Source of the DNA: Mesorhizobium liriopis
Lineage (GTDB): Bacteria > Pseudomonadota > Alphaproteobacteria > Rhizobiales > Rhizobiaceae
Assembly (NCBI RefSeq): GCF_024053505.1
Contig: NZ_JAMXQS010000008.1
Location: 124,001-188,000, forward strand
Length of the DNA stretch: 64,000 nucleotides
Direction of reading: 5' to 3'
Shown here piece by piece: positions 35,366 to 42,819 of the stretch. Each line of letters begins with the position of its first letter. Positions within the stretch are counted from its first letter, which is position 1. The notes beneath the pieces were generated by a model, which saw only the letters and a program-made list of their open reading frames with translations, did not search any database and had not been told where the DNA came from. The position numbers and the translations under genes are program-made.

Positions 35366-36090
35366 TGGCGGCTGCTTTCAGGAAACTGAATGACGACGGT
35401 GTTGAGGAGTTCGTCGATTACCTTAGAAGCGGCGGCGCCGGACAGGCTCCACGCCACCTGCTGAATGATCCTGCCAAGTCAGAACCGCTTTCCTCAGACA
35501 TTTTCCCCAAAGCCGCTTCTTTCCAGAACAGGCATGAATTCGGGAGGTACCTTGTCGAACTTTTATCGACGCTCGATCCACAAGCAATTTCACGAGATAA
35601 AGGCCTGTGGACTGGCCTTGCGCTTTTCTGGTTCGATGAAATCTGCCCGCCGAAAGCAAATGGTGAACGCAAGCTGGACAAGGAATACCGCTATGTACTC
35701 AGCCGCGACTACCGTCACTACTACCGGCATAGCATCCGGTCTCCGTGGCAGCTAGTGCGTGATCACGGTGACCACGCCCGATTTCTGCTTGTGACACCGA
35801 AACCTGCAAGTCACCCCCTAGCGGTACATGGGGAAATTCTCGAGCAGATCGGCGGCCGCCAGCAGGTTCTTGCCAGCACGCCCATAATCAGCATCGCGAA
35901 TGACCTGTACTTGGATAAGTCGACGGGCCGCCCGAAAAAGGGTGTAGCCGGACGGGGAGCCGGTTCGGCCAACCGGTTCGGTACCGTTCTGAGGCAATTC
36001 GAGCTCACCTATGATCCTGCCTCAATGGTTGATGGCGCCCTGATCGATATCCTGCCCGGCGAATTCGGCCGATGGAAGAACGCACCCTGA
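35365..36090 (+). CDS. unknown protein closing the GHKL operon (DUF6339-like by recollection)
   Basis: A 241-residue protein starting at the ATG at 35365, which overlaps the preceding TGA; a GTG three bases earlier is also possible. Distinctive parts are LNDDGVEEFVDYLRSGG, LWTGLALFWFDEICPP and YVLSRDYRHYYRHSIRSPWQLVRDHGDHARFLL, then GRQQVLASTPIISIANDLYLD. From memory this resembles the DUF6339 group found beside ATPases in defence islands, but I could not confirm it. The conserved histidines and arginines could form a nuclease or nucleic-acid-binding site; that is speculation. Confidence 0.6.
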   Translation: MAAAFRKLNDDGVEEFVDYLRSGGAGQAPRHLLNDPAKSEPLSSDIFPKAASFQNRHEFGRYLVELLSTLDPQAISRDKGLWTGLALFWFDEICPPKANGERKLDKEYRYVLSRDYRHYYRHSIRSPWQLVRDHGDHARFLLVTPKPASHPLAVHGEILEQIGGRQQVLASTPIISIANDLYLDKSTGRPKKGVAGRGAGSANRFGTVLRQFELTYDPASMVDGALIDILPGEFGRWKNAP

Positions 36091-36445
36091 ATACCGACGC
36101 AGGCACGGCGTGATTTGGAGCGGGGAAGAGATTTCGCATAGTGCAAGATGTGCGGTGTAGTACCGCAATCTTGGCAAGGGGGCCGCTGCGCGCCCCCGTT
36201 GCATCCCCCAGGCTGAGGCGCTTATCGGTATGGAGCCTCGTCCCGCCAGCAAAACGTGCGTTGCGCTGATTCGCGCTTATTACGATGGTTCAGCCTGGCG
36301 CCGACCCGCTGCGCAATGCTCATATCGCAACGTCTTCGTGCGGTTTCGACTAAATTAGCTCTCGCTTAGGTTGCAGATGGCTCTTGCTAAAGCGTAGCAG
36401 TAGGAGCAATCTCGGTGCGGGTCATTAATCTGTATGGGGAGTGTT
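36091..36445. other. non-coding gap between the two defence operons
   Basis: About 355 bases hold no convincing gene. The first 150 are GC-rich like the GHKL operon, the last 150 AT-rich. I see a TTGCAG at 36371 with only a poor -10 match 17 bases on, and a loose repeat pair AGCTCTCGCTTAG and GGCTCTTGCTAAAG. The ribosome site GGGGAG for the next gene is at 36436 to 36441. Confidence 0.35.
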
Positions 36446-36820
36446 ATGGGTAGTAGCGGTTCTGGTAGTTTCTCAGATTATTCGGGTAGCAACCGTCAAT
36501 CGAGTTCCGGAGGAAGCTCTGGTGGAAGTAGTGGAGACGATATCTGCCGTCGTGCGTTCAGTACGAGTCTCGAAGATGTGGCTCAGTATGCTTATTTTAC
36601 CAATACGGCAAGTGTTCCTCCTGCAGGAACGATACTTTCGATCGTGATCGCGACCCGACTAATCGCTGTCGATCTGCATGGAGTCCATATAGGCGCCCTT
36701 CCAACCAAATATAACTATCTTCTAGGCTGCATGAATAATGGCACTTCTTACACTGGCCTCGTTACATTTTCTCAAGCTGGCTCATCGCCTAGGGTCGATG
36801 TAGACTTCACGGCCATATAA
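36446..36820 (+). CDS. small protein with Gly/Ser-rich N-terminal tail, first gene of the QueC-like operon
   Basis: The preferred start is the ATG at 36446, because GGGGAG lies directly upstream; an ATG at 36434 would add four residues (MGSV). Either way the protein starts Met-Gly, and methionine removal would expose glycine. Residues 2 to 32 are almost only G, S, D, N, Q, Y and F (MGSSGSGSFSDYSGSNRQSS), followed by a compact beta-rich domain of about 90 residues with ILSIVIATRLIAVDLHGVHI and TYTGLVTFSQAGSSPRVDVDF. No domain recognised. It is one base upstream of the PfkB gene. The exposed N-terminal tail resembles that of QatB-type proteins and suggests a protein substrate, which is inference. 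Confidence 0.65.
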   Translation: MGSSGSGSFSDYSGSNRQSSSGGSSGGSSGDDICRRAFSTSLEDVAQYAYFTNTASVPPAGTILSIVIATRLIAVDLHGVHIGALPTKYNYLLGCMNNGTSYTGLVTFSQAGSSPRVDVDFTAI

Positions 36821-36821
36821 G

Positions 36822-38147
36822 ATGAGTTCAGCTCCTATCCTGCTAGTCGGTGAAATTTGCGTCGATTTCACCATAGGTAAAGAAGGGCAGTCGCCGAAAG
36901 TTCGACACGGCGGGATCGTCCATGCTGCCCGCGGCCTTTGGGCTGCAGGTATCAGCTATGCTGTCGCTGCGGTTTGTCCAAAATATCTTTTGGAGGGGGC
37001 CGAGAAGTTTCTTAGTCATCATGGATGTGTTGAATTCATACAAATAGGAGAGGTGGTTGGCGCACCCAACTTAGTGATCATCGGGGACGTGCGGGAGGTA
37101 GGCCACCAAGGATATGAGGATATTTTGAGAAATGAACGCTCTGTCTTATTTGACAGAGAGTCATTTAGGCTGAAGCATTTTAAGCAAGCGGTAGTATTTC
37201 CAGGACGCTATGAGCTAGCTGAACTTAGAAGATTGTTACCTCATGATGCTGAGATCGTAATCGATGCGGCATACGACGCTCAGAACGCGGCGCAGCTGTC
37301 TCACTTCAAAGGTGCGATCAAGTCGTTCGTTATCTCTACGTCATCAGAGTTGTTTGTCGAGGTAGGTGGTCAAGATATTGAGCCATTACTGAAAACAGCC
37401 CGCGAGCTTGGCTCTGCTACCGTTCTTCTGAAAGAGAATAGAGGTGGTAGTCGATTTTTTAATCTTGCGACAGGAGAAATTGAGGAGGTGCCCGCCGTCC
37501 TAAGCGAGACGGCAAACTCCGTTGGTGTTGGCGATGCCTTTACGGCTGTTTTCGCCTCGTACCTGTTTGCTGATAACCCCGAAGCTGTTTGGCGAGGAAT
37601 GCAGGTCGCAACAAACTACGCGCTGACAACGTTCCCTGATGACTTTCGATCGGGTGTTCAGCGTGATTTTTCGATACCTATCGATGTCGTCAAAGGGCTG
37701 GGCGGAGTTTCCTTACCTTGGCACGACAGAAAAAGTTTTCCGATTTATCTAGCTGCGCCAGATTTCTCCTATATCTCAAAGCCAGAAATTGATGCTGCAG
37801 TTGCAAGTCTTGAGTATCACAATTTCTGCGTCCGTAGGCCGGTTCAGGAGAATGGGGAAGCAAAGACTGGGAGCCCCAAATCTACGCTTTTAGAATTGTA
37901 TTTCAAAGATGTCGCTTTGATTGACGAATGTGATTTGATGTTTGCTGTCCCGCTTACCCGTGACCCAGGAACTCTTGTTGAAATTGGTCTGGCCATCGCA
38001 AAGGGAAAGCCAGTGATCGTCTACGATCCCCGGCATGAAAACAATAATACTATGGTGATCTGCGGAGCCGACGAATACTCAGGCGATTTGGACCTATGTC
38101 TCAATCGGGTATTTGAATTGTTGGGAAAGGTCCGGTCAAGCAAATGA
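36822..38147 (+). CDS. PfkB-family kinase fused to a nucleoside 2-deoxyribosyltransferase domain
   Basis: This 441-residue protein has two enzyme domains. Residues 1 to 285 match ribokinase/PfkB sugar or nucleoside kinases: VRHGGIVHAARGLWAAG near 27 and the anion-hole/catalytic motif SVGVGDAFTAVFASYLF at 233 to 249 with Asp238. Residues 307 to 437 match nucleoside 2-deoxyribosyltransferases: PIYLAAPDFSY, then DECDLMFAVPLTRDPGTLVEIGLAIAKGKPVIVYDP (region 368 to 403) with likely nucleophile Glu387. The first activity would phosphorylate a nucleoside or sugar; the second would cleave or exchange a nucleobase on deoxyribose. It overlaps the QueC-like gene by four bases. The combination is unusual and hints at nucleoside or nucleobase handling for the operon. 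Confidence 0.78.
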   Translation: MSSAPILLVGEICVDFTIGKEGQSPKVRHGGIVHAARGLWAAGISYAVAAVCPKYLLEGAEKFLSHHGCVEFIQIGEVVGAPNLVIIGDVREVGHQGYEDILRNERSVLFDRESFRLKHFKQAVVFPGRYELAELRRLLPHDAEIVIDAAYDAQNAAQLSHFKGAIKSFVISTSSELFVEVGGQDIEPLLKTARELGSATVLLKENRGGSRFFNLATGEIEEVPAVLSETANSVGVGDAFTAVFASYLFADNPEAVWRGMQVATNYALTTFPDDFRSGVQRDFSIPIDVVKGLGGVSLPWHDRKSFPIYLAAPDFSYISKPEIDAAVASLEYHNFCVRRPVQENGEAKTGSPKSTLLELYFKDVALIDECDLMFAVPLTRDPGTLVEIGLAIAKGKPVIVYDPRHENNNTMVICGADEYSGDLDLCLNRVFELLGKVRSSK

Positions 38148-38770
38148 CAAGGCAGGTTATTTTACTTGCATCTGGCGGCTTGGACTCGAGCACCGTTGCT
38201 TATCTGCTTGTAGAACAGGGCTATGAAGTTCTGCCGATTTTTTTCGATTACGGACAGCATTGCGTTGAGACTGAGTGGTATAGACTCAATGAAGTGTTGC
38301 CAACAAAAGTGCTGAATCCTGAAAGGAATGATATATCAGACATATTTAGAGGGTCTTCTTCTCGTTTGATCCTCGAGGCTGACCTTTGGGCGGACAATGT
38401 AGAAGATAATGATTTATATGTTCCTTACAGGACCTTTTTCTTCTACGCTGCGGCCGCTGCGCGAGCCCAAACGCTGGGTATTTCGTCGGTGTATACCGGA
38501 TTTATCAATAGCAATCATGCGAAAGAGATCGATTGCACGGCGGATTTTATGAATAAACTCGATGGACTCAGTGAAGAGGTTGGCCCTGTTCGTTTCATAT
38601 CACCATTCCGGTACAATTCGAAAACGGAGGTAACCCGTGAAGCGTTACGGCTAGGCGTTCCTATTGGTCGAACATTCTCATGCCAAGCTGCGAGCCAGTT
38701 GCCTTGCGGTGCCTGTCCCAATTGTGTAGAGCGACTAGCTGCCTTACGTTCTACAGGGCTATTGGGCTGA
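38144..38770 (+). CDS. QueC-like 7-cyano-7-deazaguanine synthase family protein
   Basis: This 208-residue protein has the PP-loop LLASGGLDSSTVAY (residues 7 to 20) and the QueC zinc site FSCQAASQLPCGACPNCVERL with Cys180, Cys188, Cys191 and Cys194. Other QueC-like positions are FFDYGQHCVETEW near 33, GFINSNHAKEIDCTADFM near 119 and FISPFRYNSKTEV near 151. The canonical V-x-GRN segment is changed to VPYRTFFFYAAAAARA, and the protein is 10 to 20 residues shorter than housekeeping QueC. No other preQ0 genes are nearby. In Qat and type IV CBASS systems QueC-like proteins act in defence, reportedly by attaching a deazaguanine group to a protein, so a specialised role is likely here. Confidence 0.9.
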   Translation: MTRQVILLASGGLDSSTVAYLLVEQGYEVLPIFFDYGQHCVETEWYRLNEVLPTKVLNPERNDISDIFRGSSSRLILEADLWADNVEDNDLYVPYRTFFFYAAAAARAQTLGISSVYTGFINSNHAKEIDCTADFMNKLDGLSEEVGPVRFISPFRYNSKTEVTREALRLGVPIGRTFSCQAASQLPCGACPNCVERLAALRSTGLLG

Positions 38771-38771
38771 A

Positions 38772-39431
38772 ATGAGCAGCGTGAAGCAGATCGCTGTTGA
38801 AAATCTCAAGGCAGCACGGGCTATTGCTAATCTCGCAGCCGCAGAAGGCGTGTTTGCGTACCCAGCTAAAAATAGAAGATCGTATTTCCATCTTGGCGCG
38901 GTCGTGGCAGACGCTGTACTTCAGGCTGGTCTGAATTATTCTAGTGTTGTTCGCCCCAGAATTAATCGCATTATGGCGGAGTATCCGGACGCCGATAATG
39001 TTAATGTTCTAATTGATATTGTTCATTCTGGTATGGCATCAGAGTTTCTAAATTGGAAGCATCATGTCAAAACAAATCGTTTCGAAAAACTTGTTATAAC
39101 ACTAAGAGATGCTGATATTAAGAATGTAACAATTCTTCGTGATGGGTTGCATTGTGAGAGGTTTTGTCAGAACTTGCTCAGCATAAAAGGCGTAGGGCCG
39201 AAGACAGTTGATTATATGGCCTGTTTGATCGGGATCGATTCTATCGCAGTTGATAGGCATGTTCGAAACTTTGCAAAGCAGGCAGGCATCGAGTCTCGCG
39301 ACTACAACTTCTTGAAAACCGTTTCCTGCCTCGCCGCTGACTTGCTGGCAATACGTCGCCGTGATTTCGATGCTTGGATTTGGGCGCACCAAAGCAAACA
39401 AGGCGTTTCGCAACTTACTTTTGAATTTTAG
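38772..39431 (+). CDS. HhH-GPD superfamily DNA glycosylase (OGG-like)
   Basis: This 219-residue protein starts one base after the QueC-like stop. It has the helix-hairpin-helix LLSIKGVGPKTVDYMACLIG with the catalytic lysine at 144 and the conserved aspartate at 161 in SIAVDRHVRNFAKQAG, so a bifunctional glycosylase/lyase mechanism is possible. The N-terminal part (AIANLAAAEGVFAYPAKNRRSYFHLGAVVADAVL) has no counterpart I recognise and the iron-sulfur cysteines of Nth are absent. Type IV CBASS systems also pair a QueC-like gene with an OGG-like gene. Its last 17 bases overlap the convergent coupling-protein gene. Confidence 0.82.
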   Translation: MSSVKQIAVENLKAARAIANLAAAEGVFAYPAKNRRSYFHLGAVVADAVLQAGLNYSSVVRPRINRIMAEYPDADNVNVLIDIVHSGMASEFLNWKHHVKTNRFEKLVITLRDADIKNVTILRDGLHCERFCQNLLSIKGVGPKTVDYMACLIGIDSIAVDRHVRNFAKQAGIESRDYNFLKTVSCLAADLLAIRRRDFDAWIWAHQSKQGVSQLTFEF

Positions 39432-40785
39432 GACTTTGATGAATGCTACGGAGCATTCCACCTAGCTCTTCTCGCTCCCAGAAGTTCGGCATGTTTACTG
39501 TATAGAATCCGTTGTCTCGGGAGTCCAAGAGGCCGCAGGCTTTGCCAGTGGCACTTCTTATATCCTCTACCTGTAGAAGTGGTCGTGCTTGCTCGACAAG
39601 ATTGTCGCCCGAGCCATTCACTTGGTTCATGTTCACGTTAAAACCACGCACCATCACAGAGGTCCGGCCGGAGCGGTGCTCGATCTCGCGAAGCGTCTCG
39701 CTGTCCGGTAGGCCGCGATAGAGCGTATGAGCGACGGCCTTCCTCCAGATGCGTGCGGTCTCTCTGCCGTATTTAGCCTCAATTTGCCCCGCCGCGTTTT
39801 GGAAGACACCGAGAAAATTGATCCCGCCTTGGCGGTAGAGGGTTAGGATTTCGTAGAAGTTCGAGACATAAAGCTGTCCCCATTCCTCACCGACCACGAG
39901 CGCACGCAGCGGGCCGTACGCGTCGGCAAAGCGCTCGATAACCGCCGCCGTCATCATGCCGACGAAGCTCCGGGAGCTTTCCGAGCGCGCCGAGCCAATA
40001 ATGAAGAGCGCTGTGCGCGCGGACTTCATCTCGGCCGGATCGAAGGAATTACCTTCCGTGACCTCCCGGGCTGCCGTGCCGGGCTGGAAGCCCTGCAGCC
40101 GCTCGGTGATTAGGGATGAATACGCGTTCCACTGATCTCGACTTTCGGTGAGACCGGCAATAATCCGGCACATACCGCTTTCATCCTGCATCCGGCCATC
40201 GGCGGCCCAGACAAGCAAATCGTCAGCGATCTCCTCGCGGCTGCGCCCGAAGAAGTCCCAAAGGCCGCCCGGTGAGCAAGCCCATCGCTCCGAAGGGTAG
40301 AGAGCGGTGATCTTGTTGTAGAGAGCGAACGCCGTCCTCACGCCCTGGCCGATCCAGCGGTGCGCAGGGTTCGGATCGATCGGAACCAGGAAGCTCGCCG
40401 CATCATACGCAGCTTCGCCTACGATGCCCCGCAGGCTTGGATTGGATGCCACTTCGAGCAGGCGCGTGTTGATGTTGTAGCTTTCACTCGGATAACCATG
40501 AAGCTGGCCGGGATTGATGAAGCGTACCCGGTAGCCCTGATCGCGCAGGGTTTTCCAACAGACCCAAGCGAGTTCCGCGTCCTTCGGATCGGTGATGATC
40601 TTGGTCAGGTGCGACGTTCTCGGCGAAACCAGATTAACGCCGAGAAAGCGGGTCAGCTTGCCTTTACCGGCTTGCGCGTCGATCGCAACCGGCTCGGTTC
40701 CGTCATAAATGAGAGGCTTCCCGTGAAGGAAGCCGAGTTCGATGCCGCGCCGGATGTTCGGATAAGTTTTGACGAGCGGGGTCAT
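39415..40785 (-). CDS. VirD4/TraG-like conjugation coupling protein
   Basis: This 456-residue protein resembles the soluble ATPase core of coupling proteins, without the usual N-terminal membrane helices. A modified Walker A is IDAQAGKGKLTRFLGVNL near residue 35; a degraded Walker B is LRALVVGEEWGQLYVSNF near 290; the later FYEILTLYRQGGINFLGVFQNAAGQIEAKYG and DSETLREIEHRSGRTSV are typical of TraD/TraG/VirD4 sequences. It would hand the relaxase-DNA complex to a secretion channel provided by another element. Overlap with the next gene upstream (ATGA) ties it to the mobilization operon. Confidence 0.75.
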   Translation of the reverse strand: MTPLVKTYPNIRRGIELGFLHGKPLIYDGTEPVAIDAQAGKGKLTRFLGVNLVSPRTSHLTKIITDPKDAELAWVCWKTLRDQGYRVRFINPGQLHGYPSESYNINTRLLEVASNPSLRGIVGEAAYDAASFLVPIDPNPAHRWIGQGVRTAFALYNKITALYPSERWACSPGGLWDFFGRSREEIADDLLVWAADGRMQDESGMCRIIAGLTESRDQWNAYSSLITERLQGFQPGTAAREVTEGNSFDPAEMKSARTALFIIGSARSESSRSFVGMMTAAVIERFADAYGPLRALVVGEEWGQLYVSNFYEILTLYRQGGINFLGVFQNAAGQIEAKYGRETARIWRKAVAHTLYRGLPDSETLREIEHRSGRTSVMVRGFNVNMNQVNGSGDNLVEQARPLLQVEDIRSATGKACGLLDSRDNGFYTVNMPNFWEREELGGMLRSIHQSPKIQK

Positions 40786-41012
40786 ATCAGCCCGGACCGT
40801 CTGAGAGCTTCGAGATCGTTCAGTCGGGCGTTGCCGAGCTGACCGCTCGGGTTTGCTTCCAGCATCGCCCGAAGCTGGGCGGCTGCCATCGCTTCGGCCC
40901 TTGCTCGTGAAAGCCGAGCCTCCGCAGCATCACGCCAAGATAGGCGCTGCTGCGCGTGGGATTCGAACATCCAGAAAAACTGATAGAATTCGCTTATGGA
41001 TCGCAGGCTCAC
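40782..41012 (-). CDS. small protein of the mobilization operon
   Basis: A 76-residue protein coupled at both ends by four-base overlaps, with the coupling protein downstream and a membrane protein upstream. The sequence SEFYQFFWMFESHAQQRLSW then LSRARAEAMAAAQLRAMLEANPSG suggests a helical, coiled-coil-like protein. No domain recognised. Confidence 0.55.
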   Translation of the reverse strand: MSLRSISEFYQFFWMFESHAQQRLSWRDAAEARLSRARAEAMAAAQLRAMLEANPSGQLGNARLNDLEALRRSGLI

Positions 41013-41521
41013 TTGCGCAGCTCCTCTTCATCGTCCCAAGTTGCGAAGTGAAACGGCTCCGAATGCGTGGGCTCGTCAGGGGAGGAGGAGCTTGATGGCG
41101 TCGGAAGAGGCTCCTGAGGCAACGTAATGTACCGAGCCGGCGCCGCCGCCGTGGCTTCTTCCTCGGCCTTCGCTTCGAGGATGGCGATTCCCAGCGAGCC
41201 GAGCGAATACCCTAAGATAACGAGATAGAGCCAAGCTTCGTCATCGATCAGGTAATCGAATAGCCCGCTGGAAAAAGCCGCGAAAGCCGGGATCAGGAGC
41301 GCGCCGCTCACGCCGCGTATTACGAACTTGCGCGCCTCATCAGGGGTAATGGTGTTGCCGAAGAAAGTTCGCGGCTGATTCCATGCAGCAAGTGAGGCGA
41401 TCGTCAAAAGCAGAGATAAGAAAGCAAAAAACGCGAATATGAATGCTGCCATAAACATACAGGCTGCACCGACTACACCGAAGGCGACGGCTGCGTCGCT
41501 GTTGTTGCTCTGCGAAGACAT
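41009..41521 (-). CDS. polytopic membrane protein of the mobilization operon
   Basis: A 170-residue protein with three or four hydrophobic helices: AFGVVGAACMFMAAFIFAFF near residue 14, FLSLLLTIASLAAW, SGALLIPAFAAFSSGLFDYL near 72 and LYLVILGYSLGSLGIAIL near 96. A cytoplasmic tail rich in P, S and E (LPTPSSSSSPDEPTHSEP) ends the protein. It may supply the membrane anchor that the coupling protein lacks; this is inference from order and overlap. Confidence 0.6.
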   Translation of the reverse strand: MSSQSNNSDAAVAFGVVGAACMFMAAFIFAFFAFLSLLLTIASLAAWNQPRTFFGNTITPDEARKFVIRGVSGALLIPAFAAFSSGLFDYLIDDEAWLYLVILGYSLGSLGIAILEAKAEEEATAAAPARYITLPQEPLPTPSSSSSPDEPTHSEPFHFATWDDEEELRK

Positions 41522-41544
41522 GACATTCTCCTCTGGTTGAAACG

Positions 41545-42819
41545 CTATCGATCTAGGCGCAGGCTGAGCGAGATGTTGCGCTCACGGCTCAACCCGGCGT
41601 CCTGCGATCTTTTGAATTTGAGGAAGCGCACAATGTCCGAGCGCAGCTCCAGCAGTTGCTCGGCCTGGCGCTTGCGCATCGCCTTGATCTCGACCTGAAG
41701 CGAGGCGCGCTCGTCTCGTTGGGCTTGCACCAGAAGTTGCCGCTCCCGCGCTATTTGGCGGCGCGTCCGCTCGGCCTGCGCTTCATTCTCCGCCCTGATT
41801 GCCTGGTATTTGCCGGTAATCTTCGACCATAGGCCGCGAAGTCCAATTGGAAGCCGTGCCCGGCGCTCTTTCGTTTCGGCAAGCCATCGTCGCTTCTGTT
41901 CCGATGCTAGTTTCAATCGCTCATCGCGCTGGCGCAGAACCAGCTCCATCTTTCGATGGGCAAGCACTGCTGCGCCTTTCTTGAAGCGCGTCTTGCCCTC
42001 CGCAACGTGGCGGCGCATCGCTAGCGTCATGCGTCCGGCGATCTGCTCCTTGGTCGCATCGACGCTGGGAAGATCGTCGCCGTCGCCAAGCCGGGCGCGC
42101 ACTTGCTTCGTGTTGAGGCCAAGGCAGCGGGGGAGCGCGTGGACTTCTCCGCTGAAGTCGATGACGACATGGCTGCGTCTATCGCCCTTGGCGAGAAAGA
42201 GGCCACGATCCTGGAGCGCGCCTGAGAAAGCCGGAGTACTATCGGATCGGTTCCAAGAATCCTGGACCACGACCTTGAGCCAGCGCGGATCGAGCCCGGC
42301 GCGTTTTGCCTGCTGCCATTCGGCGAGTGTAAAGTTGGTCGGATCGCGGGCCCCGGCCTCAATGATGCCGCGCGGCATGGCCCAGCCCTGATCGAGATAG
42401 AGATCGCGGCTGATGCCCATGAGCTTCTGCTTGAAGAACGACATTTGGCGGGCGGTCATGGTCTGGGCGTCGATGCGGCTCCAGACGCAATGAGCGTGAC
42501 GGCGGCCTTCCTTCTCATGAAAAACGACGGCGCGCGGTTGTCCTTCGAGCCCGAGGCGACCTTCAATTCGCTCGATTGCCGCTTCGAACTGTTCCTCTGA
42601 AACGGATTCCTGCTCGGGCGGCGAAAGCGAAAGGGAAAAGAGGTATTGTTTGCACCTCGTGCCGCGCGAGATCGCCTCGATCTCCTTGAAGGCGTCTTTG
42701 AGGTTGTCCGACGCGAAGCCTTTCAGTTCGTGGAGCAGCACATGCTCGTTGTCATCCATCTTCATCAGATGGGCCGCGAGGTCTTGGCCGCCGCCGCGCT
42801 GTGACGCTTTAAGGATCAT
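41545..42819 (-). CDS. relaxase / mobilization nuclease
   Basis: This 424-residue protein has the relaxase core within its first 150 residues: ILKASQRGGGQDLAAHLMKM at the start and AVVFHEKEGRRHAHCVWSRIDAQ near 100, holding the metal-binding HxxxxxHxH pattern of HUH-type relaxases. A long basic, coiled-coil C-terminal half follows (KRRWLAETKERRARLPIGL and AERTRRQIARERQLLVQAQ). It would nick oriT and carry the strand during transfer. It overlaps mobC by four bases. The origin of transfer is not obvious; it may lie in the AT-rich sequence around the operon ends. Confidence 0.85.
   Translation of the reverse strand: MILKASQRGGGQDLAAHLMKMDDNEHVLLHELKGFASDNLKDAFKEIEAISRGTRCKQYLFSLSLSPPEQESVSEEQFEAAIERIEGRLGLEGQPRAVVFHEKEGRRHAHCVWSRIDAQTMTARQMSFFKQKLMGISRDLYLDQGWAMPRGIIEAGARDPTNFTLAEWQQAKRAGLDPRWLKVVVQDSWNRSDSTPAFSGALQDRGLFLAKGDRRSHVVIDFSGEVHALPRCLGLNTKQVRARLGDGDDLPSVDATKEQIAGRMTLAMRRHVAEGKTRFKKGAAVLAHRKMELVLRQRDERLKLASEQKRRWLAETKERRARLPIGLRGLWSKITGKYQAIRAENEAQAERTRRQIARERQLLVQAQRDERASLQVEIKAMRKRQAEQLLELRSDIVRFLKFKRSQDAGLSRERNISLSLRLDR

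Noticed and set aside
38144-38770. Housekeeping queC of the host queuosine pathway
   Set aside because: It lies in an AT-rich island with no queD, queE or queF neighbour and is shorter, with a changed V-x-GRN segment. A specialised paralogue is more likely, though this is not proved.
36446-39431. Complete Qat or type IV CBASS system
   Set aside because: The QueC-like and OGG-like genes fit parts of these systems, but no CD-NTase, TGT-like gene, TatD nuclease or Qat ATPase is encoded nearby, and the PfkB-NDT fusion is not part of either as far as I know.
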